From: Diplocarpon mali
Lineage: Eukaryota > Ascomycota > Leotiomycetes > Helotiales > Drepanopezizaceae
Assembly (NCBI GenBank): GCA_024741835.1
Contig: JAENRP010000342.1
Coordinates: forward strand, 1 to 38,515
Direction of reading: 5' to 3'
DNA length: 38,515 bases
Position 1 is the first letter of the stretch. Each line of letters opens with the position of its first letter. The notes beneath the pieces are model-generated. The model saw only the letters and a program-made list of their open reading frames with translations. It did no database searches and was not told where the DNA came from. A program made the translations under genes and the position numbers. Of the stretch, positions 1 through 9,890 are shown piece by piece.

Positions 1-456
1 ACTTTATTTTAATATAAAAAAGATAAAGATAATAAGGATATAGATATAAATATAGACTCTGCCTAATTTATATTATATAAAGTAAAAAGGAGAATCAAAG
101 CTATAAATCTTAAGATAGTTATAACTTTTAAAGAAACTTAGCTTTTTAATTTCTTATTTAATAGCCTTCCTTTTAAGTTCACTATTATAAAATAATCTCT
201 TTTTATCTAACTTAACCTTAAGATTTATAAGAAAATCGACCTCCTTTAAACTATTAAGTAAGACCTTAAAGGATACTTTAAATCGGCAAATGCTATATTA
301 TAAAGTAATAATAAGTCTAAGAAGAAAAAGGAGCGTAAGATAAGCCCTTAAGCTTATTAAAGATGCTACTTTTATAATAGTACTTATAATATTACTAATT
401 ATAAAGTTAAAAGGCAATTGATTAATATAGTTGCTAACTTTAATATTAAGAAGTAT
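1..456. other. Left flank, possible transposase relic
   Basis: No intact gene. It is AT-rich and full of stops. One plus-strand frame near 360-455 reads RCYFYNSTYNITNYKVKRQL, which faintly recalls a BED-type zinc finger of hAT transposases with Cys/His changed to Tyr. That reading is weak and nothing else supports it. The segment ends where the copia LTR appears to begin. Confidence 0.25.
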
Positions 457-787
457 TAAGCTTAAGTAAGTCGGCGCAGTAGGTAAAGGAGGCTTTTAAA
501 GGTCGATGGTCGATATATTAGTAAGAGTTAAAGAAGGAAGGTTACCCCTTTCTTCTTTATAGCTATATATATATTAATATCCTATTAATTAAATAGTAAG
601 GTTATATAATAATATATTAGAGTAATAGCTATATTACCTATCTTAATACTCCTACTTAGACCTTACTCCAATTGACCTATAGTCGGAAAAATAATAATTA
701 TCCTTTTGCGCTAATCCAACTCTTAAGTATCTCTTTAAATTAAAAACAATTAATTAATAGTAACTTCTATTGAAATTACCAAACTCT

Positions 788-810
788 ATTTATAAGGCAG
801 GACTAAGAGT
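788..810. repeat. 23-bp palindrome, copy 1
   Basis: Arms ATTTATAAGGC / GGACTAAGAGT. One of three clustered copies inside the inferred copia LTR. It is degenerate and accepted because of its length and neighbours. Confidence 0.5.
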
Positions 811-852
811 CAGTTTTCTTAAAAGCGTTCTTTTATAAAACTATATAACTTG

Positions 853-875
853 ACTCGCGGTCTAGGCTTAGGAGT
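853..875. repeat. 23-bp palindrome, copy 2
   Basis: Arms ACTCGCGGTCT / GGCTTAGGAGT. It lies in the copia LTR, 65 bp after copy 1 start to start. Confidence 0.75.
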
Positions 876-914
876 TGATTTAAAAACTTTTCCTTTATAA
901 GATTATATAACTTA

Positions 915-937
915 ACTCGTAAGGCGGGCCTAGGAGT
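915..937. repeat. 23-bp palindrome, copy 3
   Basis: Arms ACTCGTAAGGC / GGCCTAGGAGT. It lies in the copia LTR, 62 bp after copy 2. Confidence 0.7.
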
Positions 938-1009
938 CGTCCTTAAGCCTATTAAGCCCCTACTATCTTTTATAACCTTAGTATATCTTTAAACGCTTTA
1001 AACTTTATA

Positions 1010-1680
1010 ACTATCTTTAATAGCTTTATAAATCTATCTACTATTATTTAATCGGTTAAGATATAAGTAATTAATAACTTATTCTTTATAATAAGATTGC
1101 AGATAAAGTAGTAAATAATATTAATATATTTCAATCGCTTATATAAGCATAGATTCTTTATAAGTGCAATTGCCCTTATATTATCTATTTAAAGATTAAT
1201 AAAATTCCTATCTTATTTAATATACTTAATAAAACCTATATCTTTTAAAACTTAAGTGATTTATAATCCTTACTTATAATTAGATAATATTAATATATAT
1301 TTAGCTTTAGTACTTATAATAGCTATTGATTTCTACTTCCTACTTTCTTATAATATAAGTCTACTATATAGTACTATTACGCTTTTAGATATACTTTTCC
1401 AACCTTTTATATTTGCCTAATTGGAATTAGTATATACCTTAAGCTTTGCGCTTATATATTTTATTAATTTATATCTTACCTTTTATATAATTATCAATTG
1501 AAGGTACCTTTTAAATCGCTTGACTGCGTTTTTATATTAAATTGTCAGATCCTTTAAGTTCTGATTAAGTTGCTTAATAATAAAGGCGATATCTAATCTT
1601 ATATATACTATAATATATATAATTGCTCTAATATCCTATTAGTATTTCTTAAAATCTCCTTTCTACTTATTTTTATTAAT
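1010..1680 (-). pseudogene. Copia RNase H and pol C-terminus
   Basis: On the minus strand the relic reads RLDIAFIIKQLNQ, matching the copia R-x-DIAF connection segment. Next comes SIAIISTKAKYILILS, matching the SSTEAEYxALS RNase H motif with Glu changed to Lys. It then reads AIALIKNLCLYKRLKYINI, matching the AIxLxxNPxxHxRxKHIDI motif. The end, TYILTDxIIVDRFIK, matches the conserved ADGxTK tail. Stops are TAA/TAG and the substitutions are mainly G-to-A type. It cannot encode an active enzyme. Confidence 0.85.
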
Positions 1681-2521
1681 AGGCTTTAACTTATTATACT
1701 TTCCTTTAATTAGAGTACGCTTTAACTTAAAGTTAAGAGTATAAGTAAAAAGTCCTATTTAATCTAAGATCTTTTTAATATACTACTCTTATTTAATTAG
1801 AGTTCTTAAGTAGAGCGGTTCCTTATAACGCAGATACTAAGGATCTTATAAATTTTCCTTAAATCCTTAGTATTAAAACATTTTTAAATAGTTATAAAGA
1901 ACTAATCTAATTAAGTAGTTATTTTTATAACTATAGCAATATTATTAATATATAATAGTAACTTAATTCTACACTTAATATAAGTAAATAGATAAGGGTT
2001 AGCTAAGCTTTAAACGAATCCTATTTCTATTAAAGTAAAGCTATATAAAAGGTTCTAATCTTAAGCTAATTGCTTAAGCTTATAGATACTATAAAGTATA
2101 TAAAGAGAGTGGCTAGCGCGTATAGGAATACCATTAGATTGGGAGAGAAAAATCCGTTCCTTTATAATCGCTTTAATAAATGTATTTTTAATATTATACT
2201 ATCTGCATTTAAGGTTCTTAACAGCTACTATTATTATAAATATGCAAAGGGTATTTATATAAACTATTAGCGCAAACGTATCGAAGTAGTCTTTTCTATA
2301 CTATTAGAAGAAGCCCTTAGCTATAAGCCTTGCTTTATAACGCTTTAGGGTCCTATTTATATATATTTTAATTATAAAGACCTACTTTATTAATATTAGG
2401 TTTACGTTCTTTAGCGTCGGTTCCTTTATTTATATACCATTTATAATAAAAAACTTATCTCTTCTTAAATTGCCTTATTCTATATTGCTCTATTCTCCAG
2501 ATTATTAATAGCTTTATTATA
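1650..2521 (-). pseudogene. Copia reverse transcriptase (main part)
   Basis: The minus strand reads KARLIAKGFF then DYFDTFALIVYINTLCIF, matching the copia KARLVAKGxxQ / DYxETFAPV segment. KAIIKERIFLSQSNG follows (xGxLxExVYMxQPxG). The catalytic YVDD box appears as LLYINNIAIV, with both Asp codons now Asn. The N-terminal KTYNKA motif of the same domain spans the chromovirus insertion point, so the first residues lie at 9634-9650. The copy is inactivated by many in-frame TAA/TAG codons and by loss of the catalytic aspartates. Confidence 0.88.
2517..2521. repeat. Target site duplication ttata (left)
   Basis: The five bases match 9629-9633 exactly and flank the TG...CA LTR ends of the chromovirus. 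Confidence 0.9.
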
Positions 2522-2788
2522 TGTTACGACTTGCTCTGGAGCGTACAGAAGGGCGAGAATCGAATGACGCTGACTATATTACCTCAAGAGGTATGCTATG
2601 TAATAGAGAAGAAAAGATGAAGAAGAGAGAGTCTCTAGTAGAGCTCCTCCAGAATAAGTATAGGTGCTTTACTAGCATGCATATGATCTAGCCACCTTGC
2701 TACCTTAGCGTGCACTTGACTTCCTGCAGTCCTAGCGTATAGTCTTAGCGATATATAATATAACTATGCATATGATACGGCTATAATA
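2522..2788 (-). repeat. Chromovirus 3' LTR
   Basis: It pairs with 9362-9628, both 267 bp. I count about 34 differences, all transitions except one (near 2753). It starts tgttacg and ends taata, where the partner ends taaca. It is the 3' LTR for the minus-strand transcript. Confidence 0.93.
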
Positions 2789-2803
2789 CTACCCCCCTCC
2801 TTT
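2789..2803 (-). promoter_or_regulatory. Polypurine tract of the chromovirus
   Basis: The plus strand reads ctacccccctccttt, so the minus strand carries aaaggaggggggtag directly before the 3' LTR. This is the usual plus-strand primer site and confirms the minus orientation. Confidence 0.8.
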
Positions 2804-2914
2804 GAAAAACTGCGCCTGCGCAATTGTATCTATAGGCGTATTATCCTTTAGGTCCCTATAATCGTTAACTCTATTATTATATAACTTAAGCCAGCTTAAT
2901 AGCACCCTTAGTAG

Positions 2915-3110
2915 CCCCTTAACTTAAGGGTTCTTTAGATGGAAATCTCGAATAGTATACGGCGCTATTATAGCATTAGAGTATAGGTACTATTTAAGGT
3001 CTTCGTTAGCTCCCTTCCACTTAATCTAATACTCGAGTTTCCTAGCTTAAATACGGGATCCGATTACTTCTTCTATCTCCTATTTCTCTTATTTTGGCAA
3101 TACTTTAATT
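2915..3110 (-). pseudogene. Chromodomain at the pol C-terminus
   Basis: The minus strand reads EIEEVIGSRI, then KLEYxIKWKGANED, and ends with IRDFHLKNP. This matches the chromodomain pattern (VExILDxR, LEYLVKWKGY, hydrophobic C-terminal helix) found at the integrase end of chromoviruses, where it recognises methylated histone. Stops are TAA/TAG. It shares its frame with the integrase core. Confidence 0.85.
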
Positions 3111-3479
3111 AAGGTAAAAGGTTCTTAAGCTTAGCCTAGTAAAGGGTTAGGAATGTATTTATGCAGTGAGTGGGAGTAGAATATAAGGTAGATCGAATGG
3201 AGCGAATCAGGCAATTATAGCTTCTAGCTTTCTTTTAGCTTTTCTAATACTTTTATTAAGCTATACCACTTATCAGAGAGCTTTCGGCTCGGCCGGTCCA
3301 GTTTCCAATTTTTAGTACTAATTAGCATATTATCTCCTATAGTTTAATTAATTAGCTAGCAGTAGAGATCTGCAAGCCGTTTCATTTTAGCCTATTATAC
3401 TTAAAGAGATAATTGAACGAATTGGACTACTTTTTAAGCTCTAGTAGCTATATAGAGCGCCGTTTTACAATTTAATCTC

Positions 3480-4370
3480 TTAATTGCTATCTATAAAGGC
3501 TCTAGGTTAATTAAATTCTAAGAGGAGCGAGCTTTATAGCTGTTTAGCACTTAGAAAGGGGAAATTTTCCCTAGGGATTTATAAGGCAAGGTCAATTGGA
3601 CAATATCTATTAAAGGTAAGAGATAACTCCAATTGTCTTAATAGTATAAGTAGAATAGTTTAAAGCATTATTTTAAGTATTAGTTTATAATCTTAGTTTA
3701 GCTATTAACGTTAGGGTTATAGGCTATAGTTAGCTTAACCTTTGTACCTAGTATCTAATAGAGCTCTTTCCAAAAGGAAGAGACGAATTAGGCGCCTCTA
3801 TTTAATAGAATTAAGTCGGGCATGCTAAAATAGCATATCTAATAAATTAAAAATAACTCTATAAAGCCTTTTGCATTAACCGAATTATAGTATAAAATCG
3901 AAACTGCTTTCTTTAACAACCTATCGATAATTATAAAGGTAAAATTATAATTAAGTTTATTAAGCGGAAGCTTTATAAAATCCATTATCAAGTGTTAATA
4001 TACTTGTTTAAGAATTAGCAAGGGTTATAAACACTTAGGGTTTTATTACAATAAGCTTTTATTCTTAAATAATAATAGTTCTAGATATAAGTGCCGACGT
4101 CGCTACTAAGGCTTTTCTAATAGTATTTTCTTTCTACTAAGAGTCTTGTTTTCCCGATTCTAGCGTATATGATGCAAGGTTACTTATGCATATAATAAAT
4201 TAAGGCTATTTGTAATTTAAAAGGTTATAATAGTATAACGAGTCTACCTTAGAAGAAGAGTTTGCCTTAGCTGAGTTTATAGTTAAGGCTATAGCTCTGC
4301 GCCTTATCTCGGAACTTCTATAGCTTAAGGGAGGTCTTATTAGCTTAAATAACCTTATTAATAATATAGT
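3480..4370 (-). pseudogene. Chromovirus integrase
   Basis: The core reads FTFIIIDRLLKKAVSI. A relic of the SDRGPQF box follows as LLNRGAxFVSSFWKELY, with the second catalytic Asp codon now AAT at 3800-3802. Next is LGTKVKLTIAYNPNVNSQTK-like sequence, matching the TAYHPQTDGQTE block with the catalytic Glu now Lys. It is inactive through these changes and stops. Its frame differs from RT/RNase H by one base, so a small indel lies between about 3800 and 4445. Confidence 0.87.
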
Positions 4371-4444
4371 AGTTCACTATATTATACTTGACCCTGGACA
4401 TTGGGTTAATAGGTGCCTTTATTAGTGCGATTAGTATAATTGTC

Positions 4445-4467
4445 ACTTATAGGCCAGGCCTAGGAGT
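4445..4467. repeat. 23-bp palindrome, copy 4
   Basis: Arms ACTTATAGGCC / GGCCTAGGAGT, extended on the right to AGTGGAATT. In the chromovirus pol frame (minus) it reads T-P-R-P-G-L-stop-V. Paired with copy 5. Confidence 0.92.
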
Positions 4468-4489
4468 GGAATTGATCTACGCTAAAGTC

Positions 4490-4512
4490 ACTTATAGGCC
4501 GGGCCTGCGAAT
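4490..4512. repeat. 23-bp palindrome, copy 5
   Basis: Arms ACTTATAGGCC / GGCCTGCGAAT. Pol frame (minus): I-R-R-P-G-L-stop-V. It starts 45 bp after copy 4. Confidence 0.92.
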
Positions 4513-5059
4513 GGAACCGCCTTTAGTAGTAAGTACTTTTATAAAGAGCTTATCGTCGGGCAAGAGCTGCTAGTAGCGTAAAGCTCGTTTCCTGGCCTTA
4601 AGAGGGGTTAGCTCCTAGTCTTAATATAAGAGTGTATTAGCTAGTATATTCGTTATACCTATTCGGTATATAATAAGGAAGTTGAAATTAGCAAAGAACT
4701 CCGCCTAGCGAGCCTGCTAGGCTATTAAGTCCTTAGTTATTATAAAGTACTTAAGGGCCTTATGATATATATATACGTATACTGTTTTCTAGGCCTTAAG
4801 TAGCTTTGCCTTATACTAGTAGAACGATTTAAAAATCGCTAGGAGCTCCTTATTATAAATAGGGTAATTCAGCTTAGCGTTATTTATAGTCTTTAAGAAG
4901 TACCTGATTAGGTAGTAGTTATCGTCTTCCTAGAGTTAGGAGAGTATACTAGCGACTACGCTATTAGAGGCGTCGGTCTTAAGCCTTATCTACTTTTAAA
5001 GGTAATAGTAGTATAAAATCGGGGTTATTTAAAGGCTTAAGCGCAGAGTTTCTTAAGCT

Positions 5060-5960
5060 TCTTTATAAGTATTATTAAAATTAAAAGGAATATTTCCTAT
5101 AAGAGCTATTAAAGGTCGGCAGATACGATTATAGCTTTAAATAAACCTTTAATAGAAGTTATAAAACCTTAAGAAGCTTTATATACTGCGTATATTCTTG
5201 GCGTATTCCTACTTTTAAATAACTAAGACCTTATTAGGGTCTACCTCAATTCTGTAAACTCTAATAATAAACCTTAAGAACCTAGTCTTAGTAACCCCGA
5301 ACTCGCTTTTCTTAATATCTACTTAAAGGCTATAGTATTAGAGAATTCTTAAGATCTTTTTAATATAAATCTTATAATTAAAGGAGTTTTTTAAGTAGAT
5401 TAGAATATTATCTAGGTAGGTAGAGTAGAAATCGTTAAAGTGCTTAAGGAGAATATTGTTAATAAACCTTTAAAAGGTAGCAGGCCCATTTGTTAGCTTA
5501 AATAGTAAAACCTTATATTTATAGGTCTTATAATGCGTGTAAAAGGTAGTTAGGTCCTTAGCGTCAGCTAATATGCAAATATAGTAAAAGGCTTATTATA
5601 TATCGATTTTTATAAAAACATAAGCTTTCGATATATATACTATTATTTTATTAATAAGTGGAATTAGGTAGGGGTCTTTTTTTATTAGGGCATTTAGTTT
5701 CCGATAATCGACGCATAGATGTAAGGAGCTATTAGCTTTTCTAATAAAGAGGATTAAGGCTGCCTAAGGGGAACTCGAAGCTTTGATAAATCCTTTATAC
5801 AAGTTCTCGAGAATATAACTCTTGACCTTTAAAAGCTATTCGTTAGTAAGGTGGTAGAAGGGTTTAATTATTAAGTTATTCTTACCTATTAGCTCGATTT
5901 TATAATCTACCCTTAGTCTGGTTTCTAATAGCTAATTAAAGGCCTAGCGATTAAAAACGT
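5060..5960 (-). pseudogene. Chromovirus reverse transcriptase
   Basis: The minus strand reads GFIKASSSP, FIRKANSSLHLCVDYRKLNA, KDPYLIPLI and LLFKLTNGPATF, with the catalytic box YLDNILIYL at about 5395-5421. These match the gypsy RT blocks GFIRPSxSP, VDYRxLN, YPLP, PFGLxNAPATF and YLDDILIYS. The second catalytic Asp is AAT (5407-5409 on the plus strand), a G-to-A change. TAA/TAG stops interrupt it. The fold is certain, but activity is excluded. Confidence 0.95.
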
Positions 5961-6376
5961 TCTTAAATTCAATATATTAAGGTAGGAGCTTCTAATCTAT
6001 TAGCTTATTATTGCTCTTATACTTAGCTTATAGCGCTAAGCTAAGGCCTAGGGAGTTTATTTTAGCTTGCCTAGCCGATTCTTAGCAGTTGATTTCTTAG
6101 TTTAAATTGTAAATAAAGCTTACAAATATAAACTCTTTAAGCGCCGGTTCTTAAGTTTATATAGCTTATCTTACCCTAGTTATAAAGTAGTAGTAAAAGG
6201 CGCCGATTGCTAAGGCTAAGATTAAGCTGATTTAGTAAGCCATCTTTAAAGGAGCGTTCCTTTTTATTAAAAGAAGGAGCAAGGGGTCTAGTACTCTTAA
6301 TAAGGCCTTCTTTATATAGTTCAGATCTTGTTTTAAGTCTTTAAAGAAACTGCTATTCCTAGGTTTATAAGAGGCC

Positions 6377-6399
6377 ACTTATAAGCCAGGCCTAAGAGT
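6377..6399. repeat. 23-bp palindrome, copy 6
   Basis: Arms ACTTATAAGCC / GGCCTAAGAGT, followed by AGAATT. Pol frame (minus): T-L-R-P-G-L-stop-V. Paired with copy 7. Confidence 0.9.
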
Positions 6400-6421
6400 A
6401 GAATTCGAGTTTATAGTTATT

Positions 6422-6444
6422 ACTCGCAGGCTAAGCCTAGGAGT
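6422..6444. repeat. 23-bp palindrome, copy 7
   Basis: Arms ACTCGCAGGCT / AGCCTAGGAGT, followed by AGAATT. Pol frame (minus): T-P-R-L-S-L-R-V. It starts 45 bp after copy 6, the same spacing as copies 4 and 5. Confidence 0.9.
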
Positions 6445-6959
6445 AGAATTCGAGGCGTTATTACTTGCTAGCATAAAGAGCTAGGCTTAGGCCATTCTTA
6501 GGTCTTTATCCTTAGCGTCTATTATAGCTACTTAACGATTGATATTTTACTAAGCTATTAAGGGTTTTATTAACTGCAAGAGATCGATTAGTACGCGTTA
6601 ATTAAAGTAGAAGATAATAGGCATATCCTTAGGCTAAGAGATACTATTTTTCCCCTTTCTATAGGACTATTTAAGGTTATAGTACTTTAGGAACTTCTTA
6701 CTAATTAAAACGTCGATTGCTCTTAAGCTTATAATTAGGAAAGGGAAGTTTATTCGTCGCCTATCGATTGTAAGGGTAAGTAAGATAGCGAATCGAATAG
6801 TTTCTCCCTTAAGGCTATTATAGCTAATAGGGGTAATCGGTTTAAGCAGTTTAATAAACTTTACCTTAAGTCTTTAAAAGAGCTAATATACTAAAGACGT
6901 CTTAATAATACCGAAAATATTAGCTCTACTATTAATATAAGTAACTATTTTAATAAATA

Positions 6960-8423
6960 ATATATTTTAAGCTAATTCTATAGGAATTAAAAACTAGCGG
7001 CCGCCTATTAATAAGTAGGAATTAAAATCCAAGTCTTTTTATAAATTATAACTTATACTATAGTAAGAGTCTTTGCTATAGCTTAGCAGTTTCCTAATAG
7101 TAGGTTGTTTTCTATTTCAACTTTAGCTATTATAAACTCGCCCTACTTTTTTAGCTTAAGGCAGTCTATTATATAATAACTAAGGGCTCTATAGTTATAG
7201 CAAAGACCAGACGACGACTTTAGGCTAGTAGACCTTTCTTAATAGGCCGCTGGCAAGGGAAAATGAGTATAAGGAGCTAAGGAGGTAGCTATGGCTATAG
7301 GTCTTTATAACTCCCTTTTTAATATACTAAGGACGCAGTCCTTTAAAAGGGAGAATGCGATAGTAGGAGCGACTTATTAAGCATTATAAGCTTCTTCTTA
7401 CTTAATATTATAGGCCTTGCGGTCCGCAATAGCTAAGAACTTATTTAAAGTAGTATAATTGTTATTTATCTTATACTTCTCTACTTAAAGGTCGTTCTTT
7501 AAGGCTAGGAAGACCTTTTTATAAATGTTATCAAACTAATAAGATTAATCGACCTTACTAGCTATAGTAAGGGTAATAAACTTAAATCGGAACTTATTAT
7601 ATAATATTAAACCTATAATTAGCTTATTATATTTGAACTTAGCGGACTAAATATAGTTATAATTAAAGAACCTTTAATTTAAGACCTTAAGGACGTTAAT
7701 AGCGTATATAAACTTATTAATAAAGATAGGATCTATATATTATAAGATTAGATTCTAAGCTTTACTTATTATATACTTAAAGTAGGTAGTAATCTAATCC
7801 TCTTTTAAAGTAAAGTTGCTTAAGTACTTTTAAATAAATACCTTTATAGCCATCTTTTAAGCATTATAAGTGATTTCGCCTTAGTAGTTGCTAAAATAGG
7901 TTTAAAGGTATTTAATCTAATAAAGGTTAATAACTAAGACTAAAGGTCGGATGATTAAAAGGTAGTAGTCTAAGGGAGGCAGTAAGTCGGCGGTAAAGGA
8001 CCGAGTATTCTAAGGGCTAGCATTTAAAGAAGAAGGGGCGGCAATATTATTTTAAAGAGCGGCGGCTATAGTAGCACTAATAAGGTTTGTGATTTCGGCC
8101 TATTAAGTAGCTAAAAAGAGAGGGGCCGATATAGTAAGGGTAGATGTAGTTAAGAAGAGTATATCTTCTTCCTTAACTTTAATTAATAGAAAAGAGGTAT
8201 TTCGAGAATCTACTTATAGGCTAGGCCTAAGAGTAGAATCTATACTAAAGGAGGTAACTTCTTAAGTAGGCTTAAGAGAGGGACTATCTCTAGGACTAGG
8301 GTTAGTAATAAGGCCTATAGAACTAATAGCAATAAGGCCTATAGAACTGGTAGTAGTAAGGCCTAATAGTAAAGGTATAGTTAACCTTTTACTTCTCTTA
8401 AGTGGTATAAGATTAAAGGTCAT
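6960..8423 (-). pseudogene. Chromovirus gag with zinc knuckle
   Basis: The likely start is the minus-strand ATG at 8423-8421 (MTFNLIPLKRSKRL...). The N-terminal part has a short repeat reading SSIGLI twice (8305-8370). The central part has KVFIxKYLSNFTLKED and KFKYNKLIIGLILYNKF, typical of capsid helices. A CCHC knuckle at 7161-7202 reads CYNYRALSYYIIDC, so the second Cys and the His are now Tyr (G-to-A and C-to-T). The gag frame is one base from the pol frame, consistent with -1 frameshifting, although an indel would look the same. One palindrome (8212) is in frame. Confidence 0.82.
8212..8234. repeat. 23-bp palindrome, copy 8
   Basis: Arms ACTTATAGGCT / GGCCTAAGAGT. Gag frame (minus), which differs from the pol frame: T-L-R-P-S-L-stop-V. 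Confidence 0.9.
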
Positions 8424-9361
8424 AAGTACTAACTCTTTTTATATTATCTGGTTTAATTTAAAAGGACCTAATATTAAATAGTAACCTATTTAAAAGGGGG
8501 AAGATTAGTATAAGTAAAGCTATATACATTCTTAAAGCCTTCTAATAGAGTATATATTAAAGTATTATAAGTTTATAAATCTTAAGAAAGAAGGTTTTAC
8601 TTTAGGATTATATCTCTTTACTAATTAGGAGTTATAATAAGGTTATCTAAAGGGTATAGTGCAAATCTAAGGAAGTAGGGTCTAAAGATCTAAAGCTTAT
8701 TACTCTATTAAAGTTGACCTAATCTCTAATAGTATAATATAACCTATTAAGGCTAACTAAGTCTCTATATATATATATAGGTATAGGTCCCCCAGTTTCG
8801 TACCTAAGTATAAGAAGGAAGGAGTAAGGAGCTTCAAAGAGTATAAAGAAGAGTCGATAAGTATAGGTCGATAGGGAGTATAGAGAAGGTCGACGACTTA
8901 TTCGCAAGGAGGGGTCTTTAAGGAGTCGAGTTATATTCGAGGATTTTGCAAAAGAGGGGGAGTATCAAAGAGTATAAAGCGAGAGTTGTTAATAAGTAGT
9001 TATAAGAGAGGGAGAGAGTTAAAAAAGAAAAAGTTAATATACTGCTTTAAGCAGCAGCCTATGCTAGCGAAGCGAGGATATAGTAAATATTTTTTTTTTT
9101 AAATTAAAATTGAAGGTGAGTTTCTATTTGTAGAATAGAGTAGGTAAGGGTTTAAGAAAACGAGCTGATCTCGTATTTAAAGGTTATTATTCAGCTTTCT
9201 CTAAAAACTAGATCAGTAAGATTTAGGCGCTATATATAAGTTGCTTAAAGCAGTTTATAGTAGGAGAATCGAGATCGAGTTACTTAAGGCAGTTCGAAGT
9301 GACAATTCTAAAGGGGGTAGATATCAAGCTTCTTAGCAAAGGTTGAATTGATCTTTTCTTA
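8424..9361 (-). other. Chromovirus 5' leader
   Basis: This is untranslated DNA between the 5' LTR and the gag ATG. I see no gene. It contains a homopolymer T run near 9091. Directly inside the LTR the minus strand reads taagaaaagatcaattcaac, in which I do not recognise a primer-binding site. Confidence 0.6.
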
Positions 9362-9628
9362 TATTACGACTTACTTTAAAGCATATAAAAGGGCGAGAAT
9401 CGAATAACGCTAACTGTATTACCTTAAAAGGTATGCTATATAATAGAGAAGAAAAGATAAAGAAGAGAGAGTCTTTAGTAGAGCTCCTTTAAAATAAGTA
9501 CAGGTGCTTTACTAGCGTGCACGTGATCTAGCCACCTTGCTACCTTAGCGTGCACCTGACTTCCTGCAGTCCTAGCGTGCAGTCTTAGCGATAGGTGATA
9601 TAACTGTGCATATGATGCGGCCGTAACA
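9362..9628 (-). repeat. Chromovirus 5' LTR
   Basis: This is the partner of 2522-2788. On the minus strand it starts tgttacggccgc, as does the related LTR family at 22636 (tgtaacggccgc). It is followed by the ttata duplication. Confidence 0.93.
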
Positions 9629-9633
9629 TTATA
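9629..9633. repeat. Target site duplication ttata (right)
   Basis: It matches 2517-2521. Joining the two flanks with one copy of ttata restores the copia RT reading KTYNKAINN. Confidence 0.9.
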
Positions 9634-9890
9634 CGTCTTTAAAAGAGAGATTTTCATTATCTCTCTAGCGGTTAAGAATGCATTATCTTTATTAAAGTTC
9701 TATTAAAGTTTAAGCTTATAAATCTTATACGCTATTATAGCTTAAATACGCTTAAACTTACATTTGTTTAAGTTATCTTTTAATTCTAAGTCTCTATTCC
9801 TCTTTAAAGGCGTAAGTTCAATTATAAGTTCTATAGGCTTATTATCTAAGGAACCGCTTTTTAATAATAAAAGCTTATTATAACTTATAC
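9634..9890 (-). pseudogene. Copia segment between integrase and RT
   Basis: A minus-strand frame reads EPIELIIELTPLKRNRDLEL and later NAFLTARE. It is low-complexity linker of the copia polyprotein and leads into the RT N-terminal motif at the chromovirus insertion point. The open frame over 9475-9657 only joins this to LTR sequence by chance. It is bounded on the right by the tatac duplication. Confidence 0.6.
9886..9890. repeat. Target site duplication tatac (left)
   Basis: It matches 16566-16570 and flanks the second inserted element. Confidence 0.88.

Larger units (their letters stand above)
457..954 (-). repeat. Copia 3' LTR (borders inferred)
   Basis: The left edge is placed by the repeat shared with 17492-17513 (tgag/taag start, consistent with TG to TA mutation). 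The right edge is placed next to a minus-strand polypurine tract (aaagatagtagggg, 957-970) lying just beyond the pol C-terminus. This gives about 498 bp. It contains three copies of the 23-bp palindrome (788, 853, 915). The right-hand LTR is cut by the gap after about 22 bp, so the length cannot be confirmed here. Confidence 0.45.
4370..5060 (-). pseudogene. Chromovirus RNase H and linker to integrase
   Basis: Around 4741-4800 the minus strand reads VYVYIYHKALKYFI, matching the VxTDHKxLxYF RNase H motif with the Asp lost. The linker toward the integrase carries a pair of 23-bp palindromes (4445 and 4490), both read as x-R-R-P-G-L-type codons. Borders are approximate. Confidence 0.75.
6350..6960 (-). 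pseudogene. Chromovirus protease and protease-RT linker
   Basis: At about 6660-6790 the minus strand reads IRFAILLTLTIDRRRINFPF then AIDVLISKKFLKYYNL. This resembles the flap and C-terminal (xxDVILGxxWL) blocks of chromoviral aspartic proteases. The DSG triad itself was not identified. The following linker carries two palindromes (6377 and 6422), spaced 45 bp start to start and in the pol frame. Confidence 0.65.
2522..9628 (-). mobile_element. Chromovirus (Ty3/gypsy) retrotransposon, full length, RIP-mutated
   Basis: Direct 267-bp LTRs at 2522-2788 and 9362-9628 flank the element. A perfect 5-bp target duplication, ttata, lies at 2517-2521 and 9629-9633. Coding order on the minus strand is gag, protease, RT, RNase H, integrase and chromodomain. 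This is chromovirus order, 7.1 kb in all. A minus-strand polypurine tract lies beside the left LTR. The element sits inside the copia RT. No frame is intact. Pol also needs one frame change between RNase H and the integrase core. Five 23-bp palindromes lie within it, all in frame with gag or pol. Confidence 0.95.

Noticed and set aside
2070..2270. 66-codon plus-strand open frame
   Set aside because: It lies antisense to the copia RT, and the minus-strand motifs explain the sequence.
4388..4573. 61-codon plus-strand frame containing two TYRPGL peptides
   Set aside because: It is antisense to chromovirus pol. The peptides arise because the palindromes read alike on both strands.
5915..5937. 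Extra palindrome copy in chromovirus RT
   Set aside because: Only the left arm is similar (acccttagtct). The right arm does not match, and the position falls in a normal RT block.
9475..9657. 60-codon minus-strand open frame
   Set aside because: It begins in copia RT and runs into the chromovirus LTR across the insertion junction.
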